DNA of 21,289 nucleotides from an uncultured Collinsella sp. (GCA_902489955.1 CABUBY010000018.1:1-21289); one strand, 5' to 3'; counted from the stretch's first letter, positions 6,099 through 13,911 are shown. Numbers and translations: made by a program. The notes: generated by a model from the sequence alone, not told the origin.

Positions 6099-6196
6099 GC
6101 TCTGCCCGGCACGAGGGCTGCCGACAGCAAGGATGATTCTATCAGAGCGGCTGACTCCCGCCCGATATTACCATCCCACCGCGCCTGTGCAAAAAA

Positions 6197-6220
6197 GAGG
6201 GCCGCCAAACAGCGACCCTC
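6197..6220 (-). terminator. Intrinsic terminator, minus strand
   Basis: On the minus strand GAGGGTCGC pairs with GCGGCCCTC (9 bp, one T-G) around six bases, followed by TTTTTT. It would stop transcripts arriving from the relaxase operon, which would otherwise run antisense through the membrane-protein gene, and it insulates the 41-residue peptide gene. Confidence 0.7.
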
Positions 6221-6316
6221 CAGCGAAAGTGCATGTTATTTAGGACAGTCAAATTCTTTGAAAAACAAATGGCTGCTGTAGAATTACAAATAAGAGTCAC
6301 CCGGAAGGAGCGATCG

Positions 6317-6772
6317 ATGAAAAGCAAACGATTTGTCCTGAATGTACTTATGGCAGCAGCACTGGTAACGCTCTTGGTCTTCTCCTACTCATACGTGAAT
6401 CAGCCAAGATTTGGATATGCTTTATACGCTGTTTTTTCCGGCGAAACAACTTACAACACTTACAACACTATAGGCTTCATTGACGCGATCTTTTTCTATG
6501 TAGTCGGCCCCGTATCAAGCGAACTGATCGCTTTTGTTGTCAGCTACAACCTGAATCAACAAAGCCAAACTCACTCAGCGACTTCGGCCAAACAAGGAAT
6601 CAATCTCTTCGCAATAAAGATAATTCTGCAAATTCTGACAGTGTTGCTTATCGCCCTGACCGCAACAAACGTTTTGAAGTATGAGTACGGACTCGTCGCA
6701 AGCTGCCTCATGGCAATTGCCACAGGTATAGCGGTTTCGCATACGAATCCGGCAAAGAAGCAGCTCAACTAA
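6317..6772 (+). CDS. Small multi-pass membrane protein, unknown function
   Basis: 151 residues with four predicted membrane helices at about 7-26, 52-78, 97-120 and 124-141; a Gln/Ser/Thr-rich loop (79-92) lies between the second and third. I do not recognise a family. I start it at ATG 6317, preceded by AAGGAG with six bases between; the open frame reaches back to 6233 but has no ribosome site there. It stands alone on the plus strand between minus-strand units and is AT-richer than the phosphoesterase operon, which suggests separate acquisition. It could be an immunity or entry-exclusion type protein or simply cargo; nothing in the sequence decides. Confidence 0.7.
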   Translation: MKSKRFVLNVLMAAALVTLLVFSYSYVNQPRFGYALYAVFSGETTYNTYNTIGFIDAIFFYVVGPVSSELIAFVVSYNLNQQSQTHSATSAKQGINLFAIKIILQILTVLLIALTATNVLKYEYGLVASCLMAIATGIAVSHTNPAKKQLN

Positions 6773-6853
6773 CAGGACCTATTTTGAATCCGAATCGTCC
6801 ATGGAGCCGTCGATGCCGGTTTTGGTGTCGTCCGTATTGGAATCGTCATCCTT

Positions 6854-6890
6854 GGGGCTTATAGGACACACATTTTGTCCTATAAGCCCC
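6854..6890. repeat. Perfect 15-bp inverted repeat after the relaxase gene
   Basis: GGGGCTTATAGGACA (6854-6868) and its exact complement (6876-6890) are separated by seven bases. It lies about 100 bases after the relaxase stop on the minus strand and convergent to the membrane-protein gene. No T-run follows on either strand, so it may be an RNA-stabilising hairpin or a recombination relic. Confidence 0.55.
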
Positions 6891-6987
6891 GATCAATTCA
6901 TACTCCTCATCCTCGCCGAATTGCGAGTATGGCAGAATCGGCACTGGATGGCAGTGCGCTAGGGCACCGACGATAGGCTTTCCAAAA

Positions 6988-8187
6988 CTAGCGAGGCGTG
7001 TCTCCGCGAGCGTAATCGCCTCGGTCGACCGCGCGATCGACCTGCGGCGAGATGTCAACGTTGCCACCATGGGCTCGACCTGCGGCGCGAACGCGATCAT
7101 CGCCGGCATCGGGAACGGCGCCGGCATAGCGGTTGCGAATCTCCCTTGCGTAACCGCGACGCGCAAGAAGCTCATCGCGAACCGCCGGATCTTCGAGCAG
7201 GTCCTCATCGCACTTCGGTGCGATGAATTTGGGAAATGAATTGTAGGCGACGCCCTTGCTCGCTTTCGCTTGTTCGACCCACGCCGAGTACGCCTTCTTA
7301 AGACGTTGAATGTAAATCTCACAGCGCTTCTCATACGGCAACGCTCGCTCGGCTTCCAACATGTTCTTTTCGAACGCCGCTTCAAGTTGTTTGACCGCGA
7401 AACGTCCGTCGAGTCGAGTCAGATTGAAAGTGCACTTCGGATTGCCGGCCTCCTTGATATCGAGATCTGTCGCATAGACTCGATTGTTCTTGATGAAAAT
7501 GTCTACGCCCCATGAGGCAAGTAATTTCTTGAACTGCTCCATATTCTTTACGCGACCTTCGTCGATCGCAATATGGATCAGCTCGCGCAGATTGTTTTTA
7601 TAACTGTACTCACCGCGACCGATAATCTCCTTTTCTGTGTCGCGCGGCTGGCGATCGCGAATCTTCGAATTCTTCTTTCCCTTTTCGAGCTGAGTGAGAT
7701 TCCAGGCCTCGTCCATTTCACGAACCCATGCAGCGCGTTCGTACTTTCCCTTGCGACCGCCGATGTCGCAACGCTTGCCGGTGTCAAGGTTTGTCCGGTT
7801 GATCGCCATGTGCACTGCGTAGCGTTTTCCCGCCTTATCGCTTTCTTCATGCAGCGCGAGAATCACTTGTTGATGCGGATAGTGCTTCGCAAGCCATTGC
7901 TCCGCGTAGGCCAAACATGCATCGGGAGTCATCTTGCCCCCGTTGCATGAGCATTCTTCCGGAAGGAACGCGAGGATCTGATGAAGCAGGATTACGTTTT
8001 TGGCTCCGGCTCTCGACGGTTTGTCGTGATGGAAAACCTTTCTGGTTCTATCCATTTTCGAAAACCAGCGATCGCTGTATTCGATGTTCCAGCCACCACG
8101 CACAAGCGCATCTTTTCCGTTGATGTATTTACGGACGTTCTTCGCATACCGTTCACTCGAAACACTCTTCTGCTTAATGACGGTCAT
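6988..8187 (-). CDS. Relaxase (mobilization nuclease) of element 1
   Basis: 399-residue MOBP-like relaxase: it should nick the transfer origin, stay bound to the 5' end and lead the strand into a recipient. The N-terminal domain has candidate nucleophile Y21 (VRKYINGKD), a GAK...HQILAFLP block, CNGGKMT and the metal-binding HEE (H113) and YAVHMAIN (H126) segment. All of these recur in the relaxase at 20156 with Y21 in the same position. The classical second His of the HxH pair is replaced, as in that homologue. I start at ATG 8187 (MTVIKQKS), which matches the homologue's MTAIKQTS and overlaps mobC by 14 bases; an upstream start at 8253 would add unrelated residues. Downstream frames encode acidic stretches, so the C-terminus may once have been longer. 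Confidence 0.88.
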   Translation of the reverse strand: MTVIKQKSVSSERYAKNVRKYINGKDALVRGGWNIEYSDRWFSKMDRTRKVFHHDKPSRAGAKNVILLHQILAFLPEECSCNGGKMTPDACLAYAEQWLAKHYPHQQVILALHEESDKAGKRYAVHMAINRTNLDTGKRCDIGGRKGKYERAAWVREMDEAWNLTQLEKGKKNSKIRDRQPRDTEKEIIGRGEYSYKNNLRELIHIAIDEGRVKNMEQFKKLLASWGVDIFIKNNRVYATDLDIKEAGNPKCTFNLTRLDGRFAVKQLEAAFEKNMLEAERALPYEKRCEIYIQRLKKAYSAWVEQAKASKGVAYNSFPKFIAPKCDEDLLEDPAVRDELLARRGYAREIRNRYAGAVPDAGDDRVRAAGRAHGGNVDISPQVDRAVDRGDYARGDTPR

Positions 8188-8716
8188 TTTGGTCACCGCC
8201 GACGAAATATCGCTTCTCAAACTCGTCGATGAAACGGTCCAGCTTACGCCCAACTTGGTAAACCTTTTCGAGCGTGCGGAAAACAGCTTTCTCGTTGTAC
8301 GCGGGAAGCCCCTGGGCGTTCACAAAATACATCAGCTGATTGAGGTTTGTTCCTTCCTTCAAAAGTTCGTGATAGATCTTGTCGATCGACGCCCGATCGA
8401 CATCGATTTTCTCGACATTCCCTTTGAGCAGTACGCGACGTGCATACGCACTGACAGTCATATCGAGGGAATCAGCATTGCTTTCAATTTTCGTTTTTTC
8501 TTCCGGTGAGACCCGGACGTGAATGTCATCGGTTCGGAATTTCTGGTCAGCGATTTCTGAAAAACCAAAATCGATATCGAGATCGTCGGCATTGCACAAA
8601 GCAAAGCGGATGAGTTCCGCCTCGCTCATCTCATGTCGCTTTGCGATTGCAGTGATGGCTTTCTTCTCTTCATCGGAAAGAGACGCCTTGACGGTGTGTG
8701 GGCGGAGCCTACTCAT
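8174..8716 (-). CDS. mobC: MobC-like relaxosome protein with duplicated N-terminal domain
   Basis: 180-residue accessory mobilization protein that should bind the transfer origin and help the relaxase. The C-terminal part has the MobC signature LLKEGTNLNQLMYFVN (about 118-133), matching KRQGNNLNQAQRAINK in the homologue at 17883. The N-terminal part is unusual: two copies of a ribbon-helix-helix-like unit (about 8-41 VKASLSDEEKKAI..., and about 65-98 IHVRVSPEEKTKI...) where the homologue has one. The ATG at 8716 follows GGAGGAATC. It is first in a minus-strand pair with the relaxase (14-bp overlap). No coupling-protein gene lies in element 1. Confidence 0.82.
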   Translation of the reverse strand: MSRLRPHTVKASLSDEEKKAITAIAKRHEMSEAELIRFALCNADDLDIDFGFSEIADQKFRTDDIHVRVSPEEKTKIESNADSLDMTVSAYARRVLLKGNVEKIDVDRASIDKIYHELLKEGTNLNQLMYFVNAQGLPAYNEKAVFRTLEKVYQVGRKLDRFIDEFEKRYFVGGDQNDRH

Positions 8717-9085
8717 GATTCCTCCGGAAAACGAATCAGCGATCGGAGAGGCCTCCGATCAAAACCTGCTATGCGATTCGCTTTCCTTTTAATGAGGAAC
8801 GGCTGGCGTCGTTCCAAAATGAAGAATCGTCTCCGCGATTCTTCATCGCGAAGTTCCAACTTCACGATAACCTTATCGCCGTAGCAGGCGGTAAGCAAGG
8901 TCTGTGGCGTGGTGTTTTTGGGGTCCGAATGGGCCCACAAAAATGCCACCCACAGTCATCTTGCAATCACCGGTACGGCGATTGGGCGGAACGCAGTGTA
9001 GACATGGAATGAGAGGCCTCATTCCAAGCGAGATGCCTCGCGTTGTCGAAACGAAAAGTGAAGACCGTGAGCGGAAGCGAACTTT
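8717..9085. other. Hairpin array upstream of mobC (candidate transfer origin)
   Basis: At least eight short inverted repeats follow one another: 8741-8760 (8 bp, AGGC loop), 8796-8815, 8821-8844 (9 bp), 8850-8863 (GAAGTT-CC-AACTTC), 8865-8878 (CGATAA-CC-TTATCG), 8915-8943 (11 bp, one bulge), 8964-8984, 9006-9025 (8 bp, AGGC loop) and 9028-9041 (GCGAG-ATGC-CTCGC). Transfer origins usually lie just upstream of mobC and relaxase genes and contain inverted repeats, so oriT is likely in this block. I cannot place the nick site. Confidence 0.55.
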
Positions 9086-9180
9086 TAACGCGAGGGATGC
9101 CGAGTGTTAAGAGTTCGCTGTAGCGAGAGCGAAGCGGTACTGCGAATGCGAGGGATGCCGAGTTTTTGCATTACCGCGCA
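9081..9180. repeat. Two stem-loops sharing a 16-nt loop sequence
   Basis: GCGAGGGATGCCGAGT occurs at 9090-9105 and 9148-9163. The first copy is framed by a 9-bp stem (9081-9089 with 9106-9114, one G-T pair). The second is framed by AATGC/GCATT (9145-9149, 9168-9172), extended by TGCG/CGCA (9141-9144, 9177-9180). The stems differ while the loop is kept, which suggests a structure recognised as DNA or RNA. From 9181 to 9330 I see no gene or further clear structure. Confidence 0.55.
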
Positions 9181-9336
9181 GCGGACTCCGGGCGAGGGCT
9201 GGAGCAAGTTGATGGAAGACCTTACCGATTTGCGGAAGGTTTTGCCCGAAGCATCCGGCACCGCCGGATTCTTTTGGAACGGCCTCTCGTTTGATTGCTT
9301 TCCTACCGTTTGCTCCCAGACTGGGCGTCGAAAAAA

Positions 9337-9355
9337 GGCGGCCGAACCGGCCGCC
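9337..9355 (-). terminator. Terminator of the lipoprotein gene
   Basis: GGCGGCCG and CGGCCGCC form a perfect 8-bp GC stem with a three-base loop. Read on the minus strand it is followed by TTTTTT, a classical intrinsic terminator, 51 bases after the stop of the lipoprotein gene at 9406. Confidence 0.85.
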
Positions 9356-9405
9356 CACAAATAAATAAACATTTACCGAATGTAAGAGGAGAGGAACGAT
9401 GCACA

Positions 9406-10059
9406 TTACTCCCAGTGGCCGGCGACGTCGACAACCCAATGCTGTCCCGTAGCCTGCTGTTCATAATGTCCCTGGTCCTCAGATGTGGTATACGAATCAT
9501 CTACAACGGATCCACCGATACCGCCGTTTTCGCCATCGTTAATAATCCAAGCGTAGGCGGCATCGGATGAATCGAAGGGTCCTACCATAGTACCACCGTG
9601 GTTTACCCAATAGCGGGGATGACGCGTGTATACCACGTTCGGTACCCAGACCTGGCTGTAGTCGGTTTCCCAGTGGCCCTGCTCGGCAACCCATTTCTTC
9701 TGGCTACCGCTGTTGGAAGAGGAATTATTGCTGCCGGAACCCTGTGAATTGCCGGAATTCTGCTTCGAGTCGGAGGAGTTTCCCTTGCTGTCAGACTTCG
9801 ACGAGTCGGAAGACTTGTTATCCTCTTTCTTGGAGTCATCGGACTTCTGGTCCTTGCCGTCGGATTCTTTCTTCTCCTCGGTCTTGGCTCCAGAGGCTTG
9901 CGCCGCCTTTTCTTCGCTCGGCTTCTTTTTGTCTTTATTCTTTACCGCTGTGACGGCCCTTTCCGTAGAGCCGCTTCCTTGCTTTGCAACGCTGGCACAT
10001 CCAAGTTGAGGTGCCGAAAGGCACACCAGAAGCGCAACGATAATAGCCTTTGTTCTCAC
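9406..10059 (-). CDS. Secreted lipoprotein with Ser/Lys/Asp-rich linker and GHW repeats
   Basis: 217-residue predicted lipoprotein. The signal peptide MRTKAIIVALLVCLSAPQLG is followed by a lipobox Cys at 21. Residues about 25-118 are a low-complexity Ser/Lys/Asp/Gly linker like those that span the cell wall. The C-terminal domain holds three related segments, QGHWE, QGHYE and AGHWE, with many Trp, Tyr and His residues, including an RHPRYWVNHGG stretch. I choose GTG 10059, which has AGGGAG six bases upstream; ATG 10077 would start in the terminator region of the preceding gene and spoil the signal peptide. It follows the large surface gene on the same strand, beyond a terminator. Its function is unknown, perhaps wall or metal binding. 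It probably acts on the same surface as its neighbour. Confidence 0.75.
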   Translation of the reverse strand: MRTKAIIVALLVCLSAPQLGCASVAKQGSGSTERAVTAVKNKDKKKPSEEKAAQASGAKTEEKKESDGKDQKSDDSKKEDNKSSDSSKSDSKGNSSDSKQNSGNSQGSGSNNSSSNSGSQKKWVAEQGHWETDYSQVWVPNVVYTRHPRYWVNHGGTMVGPFDSSDAAYAWIINDGENGGIGGSVVDDSYTTSEDQGHYEQQATGQHWVVDVAGHWE

Positions 10060-10081
10060 ACCGATCTCCCTGCCCATGAAA

Positions 10082-10117
10082 CCGGGCGTTGGACACCAGC
10101 CGATATCCAACGCCCGG
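10082..10117 (-). terminator. Terminator of the large surface-protein gene
   Basis: CCGGGCGTTGGA and its exact complement form a 12-bp stem around 12 bases. On the minus strand it starts eight bases after the stop at 10125 and is followed by TTTC. The lipoprotein gene starts 23 bases further on, so read-through could feed it. Confidence 0.7.
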
Positions 10118-10124
10118 CTCGCTT

Positions 10125-13100
10125 TTACATCTGCTCGCGGCGCTTCTTTTGATCGAGGAATACGCCGGCTGCCACGAGGACGGTACCGCCGATGGCGAAC
10201 GTCTCGCCGATGAGTCCCGCGCGGTCACCGGTCTGGGCGAGGCTGCCGGGCTGGGCGGTATCCGTGCCGGCGAGGTGCCTCGGGGTGTATGCCGCCTGCT
10301 GCTTTGCCGCCTCCTTTGCCTCCTGTCGTGCGATCTCATCGGAAAGCTTCTGCTCCGCTGCGATGCGGTCGGACTTCGCCTGCTCGTAGGCGGCGAGTGC
10401 CGCATCATAGCCGGACTGGAGCCCGTCCACCGCGGCCTGCTTCTCGTCCAGGATGGCCTTGGCAGGAGCGACCTTGGCACGTGCCTCGACTGCTGCGGCG
10501 AAAAGCGCGTTGAGGGCGTCATCCGCGTTCACATCATGGCCGGAAGCGATCGCCGCGCCGGCATCGATGGAGTTCAGCTTCGACAGCTTGGCGTCTGCCT
10601 GCGCCTTTGCCTGCTCGGCGGCGGAGACCAGGGACTCGGCGGCGATGGCATCCGCCTTCGCGGCATCGAGCGCGGCCTTGGTGTCATTGACAGCCTTTAC
10701 TGCATCCTGCTCGCGCTGCTGTGTCTCTGCGAGCTTCGCGGCAAGACCGGTGAGGATGTCGAGGTTCGACTGTGCGCCCACAAGATCGGTCTGGGAGCCG
10801 GTGAGCCTGTCGGCGGCAACGCCGGTGTCGGCCTTTGCGGCATCGACGGCACGCTGGGCATCCGCGAGGGCGCGTGCGGTGCCGTTCGCCTTTTGCTTGG
10901 CGGCTGCGAGGACTGCCGCCTTCTCGGCCTGGTCGGCTGCCGCCGCGTCATGGACGCTCTTTGCGGTATCGACCGCCTTCTTGGCGTCGGCGACGTCCTG
11001 GAAGAACTTCGCGAGGTCGGCGTTCGCATCGTCCACGCCCTGCTGCTTAGCAGCGGTGTCCGCCTTGGCGGAATCCAACTTAGCCTGTGCGGTCATTACG
11101 GCTGCGTTGGCAGCATCAAAGGCGACCTGCTTCTGCTGGACGGTCGACTTTGCCGTATCGACTGCCGCGTTGGCGGCATCGAGGTCCGATTTCGCCGCAT
11201 CAAGCTCGGTCTGGGCATCCGTGACGCCCTGCTGCTTGGCGGCGACATCAGCCTTGGCTACATCGACGGCACGCTGGGCATCGGTGACGTCCTGCTTCGC
11301 GGCATCGACACCTGCCTGTGCGGAATCCGCTGCGACCTGCTTCTGCTGGACGGTTTCAGCGGCGTCGGTGGCGGCCTGCTGCTTTGATGCGAGGTCGGCC
11401 TTGGCGGCATCGAGTGCGCTCTTGGCGCTCTTCAGGCCGTTGATGTAGGAGGTCAGATTCTGCTCGTACTCGTCGACGGAGATGGGATTCATGTTCCAGC
11501 CTGAACCGGACCAACCGCCGTATTGCAGCGTGAGCGAGAACGTCAAACGGGTGTCATCGTTCAGGCCGCATCCCATGACAGCATAGTCAGGGTTGATGAT
11601 GTTCATGTAATGGCCAATGCGGAAGTAATCGAACTTATCCTGATTGGCATACCAGAAGTCGTAGGCATCCTTTCCGGAAAGATTCGTCGCACCAAGGGAG
11701 GCTGCAGTCTTGTCAAACAGGTCCTTTTCCTGATAGATCCAGGCCTTGCAGGGATCGCGATAGCTCCAGGCAAGGTTTTCACCGACATCGAACTGCTGGG
11801 CATGCTCTACATTTTTCGTCGAATAGTTTGCATCGGCGATCGCCGCCGCAATGAGCTTGTGGGTGACCTGAAGCTCGGAGAGACCGACGGACTTGCGGTA
11901 TGCGTTCACATTCTTCATGACCGTGATGGACAAGAGCATGTTGTCGAGGCTCGTGGCGTCGAGACTGTTTCCGATCTCGGTGTAGTCCTTGTACGTGCAG
12001 TTCTGGATGAGCTCGATGGCTGAATCGGCACCCATGGCCTTGAAGAAGCCGATGGCTCCCTGCTTGAGCTGCGCGTCGGCGGTATCGAGTTTCGCCTGGG
12101 CCTCGTCGACCTTCTGCTGGGCGGCGTTCACGGCGGCGTCAGCGGTATCCTTTGCGGTCTTGGCGTTCGCGAGCTCTACGTCGGCGGCTGCCTTGGCGGA
12201 CTCGGCATCCTTGACAGCCTGCTTCGCTGCATCCAGCTTGGCGACGGCGTCGACGTTCGCCTGCTTGGCGGCATCGAGGTCGGCGTTCGCGGCATCGAGT
12301 GCGGACTGGGCGGCGTTCACGCCGGATTCGGCATCGGTCGCGGCCTGCTGCTTTACGGAGAGAGCCGCCTGGGCATCATTCAGTTCGGTCTGTGCCGTTG
12401 CTGCAGCGGACTGCGCCTGCTCGAGCTCGGACTCGCACTGGGACTGTGTCGCTTGTGCGGCAGCGAGGGCTGCCTCTGCGTCCGCGACCTTCTGTTTTGC
12501 CGCATCGTACTCCGGGCCGCTCGCACCGGCCTCGGCTGCGGCGAGGTCGGCTTTCGCCTTCTCGTAGGCGGCGCTGGCGGCTGCGGCCTTCGCATCCGCC
12601 GCGTCCTTGTTCTGCTGGGCTGCAGTGAGGACGGCATCGGCGGAATCCTTTGCAGACTGGGCCGCAACCAGCTTGGACTGGGCATCGGCAAGCGTCGCGT
12701 TGGCGTTGTCCAGTTCGACCTGTGCCCTGTCCACGGCAGCCTGGGCGTCGCGCACGGCCTGCTCGGCGGCACTGATTGCCTCCGGGGTGGCGCTTACGGC
12801 ATCTGCCTTGGCCTTATCGAGGGCATCCTTGGCATCCTGGGCCGCCTTGAGGGCGGACTGGTACGCTTCGTCCTTCTCGGATGCATCCGCCTTGGCGTCT
12901 GCGAGACCCGCCTTCGCCTGCTCGAGGTCCTTGCCGGCGGCATCGGCGGCGTCCTTGCCCTCCGCGACCTGACGGGCGTACTCGTCCATCGCCGCACGGT
13001 CGGCTGCCGTGCCGGCGCTGACCGCCGAATCGTAGGATGCCTTGGCCTGGTCGCGTGCGGAAGCCGCCTCGTTGTAGGGACCGGCGGCCTCATCGTAGGA

Positions 13101-13424
13101 TGCCTTGGCGGCGTCCTCCTTCGCCTTCGCCTCGTCGACTGCCTTCTGCAGGTCCGCGATGGTCTGTGCGGCGGATTTCGCGCCGGTACCGGATGCCGCG
13201 CCGGCGTGGGCGGCGATCGGCGACATCACGGCGGGGTGCTGTGTGCCCCCGTCACCGGTCTGGGCGAATGCCGTGAACGGTGAGATGAGGCTCGACCCGG
13301 TCATGGCGGCCATGGTCGCCGCGGTGACGGTCAGACGCGCGATCCCCTTCGAAGTGTGAATCTTTTTGTTTGGCAGTGCGGCGAAGTGATCGCCACCGGC
13401 AGCGAAATGCTTTCCCTGAGTCAT
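10125..13424 (-). CDS. Sortase-anchored coiled-coil surface protein with central CAP domain
   Basis: 1099 residues, probable adhesin or surface antigen. Order: N-terminal export region with a hydrophobic stretch (about 28-55, ending AFAQTG); a long Ala/Asp/Lys heptad coiled coil (about 85-455); a CAP/SCP-like globular domain (about 480-640, with NAYRKSVGL, HAQQFDVGENLAW, GHYMNIINPDYAVMGCG; H541, E549 and H605 are candidate site residues); a second coiled coil (about 655-1010); then the sorting signal LAQTG (1062-1066), a hydrophobic segment and KKRREQM. The two helices flanking the CAP domain suggest a stalk that folds back, presenting the CAP domain at the tip. LAQTG departs from LPxTG, so a matching sortase is expected elsewhere. 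The repeats are rich in near-identical AAKxxV/DAAxA units. It is controlled by a divergent operator (13508-13548). Confidence 0.85.
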   Translation of the reverse strand: MTQGKHFAAGGDHFAALPNKKIHTSKGIARLTVTAATMAAMTGSSLISPFTAFAQTGDGGTQHPAVMSPIAAHAGAASGTGAKSAAQTIADLQKAVDEAKAKEDAAKASYDEAAGPYNEAASARDQAKASYDSAVSAGTAADRAAMDEYARQVAEGKDAADAAGKDLEQAKAGLADAKADASEKDEAYQSALKAAQDAKDALDKAKADAVSATPEAISAAEQAVRDAQAAVDRAQVELDNANATLADAQSKLVAAQSAKDSADAVLTAAQQNKDAADAKAAAASAAYEKAKADLAAAEAGASGPEYDAAKQKVADAEAALAAAQATQSQCESELEQAQSAAATAQTELNDAQAALSVKQQAATDAESGVNAAQSALDAANADLDAAKQANVDAVAKLDAAKQAVKDAESAKAAADVELANAKTAKDTADAAVNAAQQKVDEAQAKLDTADAQLKQGAIGFFKAMGADSAIELIQNCTYKDYTEIGNSLDATSLDNMLLSITVMKNVNAYRKSVGLSELQVTHKLIAAAIADANYSTKNVEHAQQFDVGENLAWSYRDPCKAWIYQEKDLFDKTAASLGATNLSGKDAYDFWYANQDKFDYFRIGHYMNIINPDYAVMGCGLNDDTRLTFSLTLQYGGWSGSGWNMNPISVDEYEQNLTSYINGLKSAKSALDAAKADLASKQQAATDAAETVQQKQVAADSAQAGVDAAKQDVTDAQRAVDVAKADVAAKQQGVTDAQTELDAAKSDLDAANAAVDTAKSTVQQKQVAFDAANAAVMTAQAKLDSAKADTAAKQQGVDDANADLAKFFQDVADAKKAVDTAKSVHDAAAADQAEKAAVLAAAKQKANGTARALADAQRAVDAAKADTGVAADRLTGSQTDLVGAQSNLDILTGLAAKLAETQQREQDAVKAVNDTKAALDAAKADAIAAESLVSAAEQAKAQADAKLSKLNSIDAGAAIASGHDVNADDALNALFAAAVEARAKVAPAKAILDEKQAAVDGLQSGYDAALAAYEQAKSDRIAAEQKLSDEIARQEAKEAAKQQAAYTPRHLAGTDTAQPGSLAQTGDRAGLIGETFAIGGTVLVAAGVFLDQKKRREQM

Positions 13425-13507
13425 TGTGCTGTTCCATTCCTTTTCCGTGCCCTATCCGACTGGGCATCAGAGTGCTTTCCAATAGAGATAATTATGCGCC
13501 TTAACTG

Positions 13508-13548
13508 GGATTGTTGTATATAGTCCGTTGGCATAAATACAACAATCC
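13508..13548. promoter_or_regulatory. Divergent promoters with inverted operator half-sites
   Basis: GGATTGTTGTAT (13508-13519) and its exact complement (13537-13548) face each other across 17 bp. Plus strand: TTGTTG (13511-13516), 17 bp, TAAATA (13534-13539) drives the XRE gene. Minus strand: TTGTTG (13545-13540), 17 bp, TATATA (13522-13517) drives the surface gene. Each -35 lies inside a half-site. A third half-site, ACAACAATCC, is at 13581-13590 inside the XRE gene. Binding of the XRE protein here would control both genes. Confidence 0.65.
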
Positions 13549-13797
13549 ATGACTCTTTTTGTCATGGATATCTCGCCGCTACAACAATCCTTTGGTCTAC
13601 GCTGCAAAGAACTCAGATCAGAGTCTGGTTACTCACAAGAGCAATTTGCGAACCGCATTGACATGGACAGGTCTTACTACGCCTCGATAGAGGTCGGGCG
13701 AAGAAATGTCAGTCTTTCTAACCTCTCTAAAATTGCCAATGGATTCAACATATCAATTGCTGCACTTATGACTGGTGTCACTGATAGAAAGGATTAG
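13549..13797 (+). CDS. XRE-family helix-turn-helix transcriptional regulator
   Basis: 82-residue Cro/CI-type repressor-like protein, a single HTH_3 domain (about 14-72): LRSESGYSQEQFANRIDMDRSYYASIEVGRR, with SQEQ...DRSYYASIE as helix-turn-helix. It probably represses its own gene and the divergent surface gene through the repeat at 13508-13548. ATG 13549 follows the operator directly, and the predicted transcript start lies only about three bases before it, so the mRNA is probably leaderless; no ribosome site precedes this ATG or the in-frame ATG at 13564. The second start would place the third half-site at 13581 just after it. It is followed by a terminator at 13893. Confidence 0.82.
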   Translation: MTLFVMDISPLQQSFGLRCKELRSESGYSQEQFANRIDMDRSYYASIEVGRRNVSLSNLSKIANGFNISIAALMTGVTDRKD

Positions 13798-13811
13798 TCC
13801 ATCATCAGCGA

Positions 13812-13911
13812 ACGCAGTGAGCGTATCAATCGACGGCGTAGCCGGCGGCAAGGTCACGGCACGTGACCGCGCAGCGAGCTCTGCGAGCGAAGGGGACGGC
13901 ATCGCCGTCCC
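13812..13911 (+). terminator. Terminator and hairpin cluster after the XRE gene
   Basis: GGGACGGC-ATC-GCCGTCCC (13893-13911) followed by TATTTCTTT is a good terminator for the XRE gene. Four other small inverted repeats precede it within 80 bases: ACGC...GCGT (about 13812-13824), CGGC-GTA-GCCG (13834-13844), GGTCACG-GCA-CGTGACC (13852-13868) and GCAG...CTGC (about 13872-13885). This style matches the array before mobC. Confidence 0.6.

Noticed and set aside
8713..8949. 78-residue minus-strand frame before mobC, whose stop overlaps the mobC start as ATGA
   Set aside because: Several perfect hairpins (8741-8760, 8796-8815, 8821-8844, 8850-8863, 8865-8878 and 8915-8943) run through it, it needs a GTG start without a good ribosome site, and the residues resemble nothing known. 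The overlap is the only support; treated as non-coding structure.
10089..11448. Long plus-strand open frames opposite the large surface-protein gene
   Set aside because: They mirror the Ala/Asp/Lys repeats of the minus-strand coiled coil; the GC-rich repeats leave few stops in other frames. No ribosome sites or domains.
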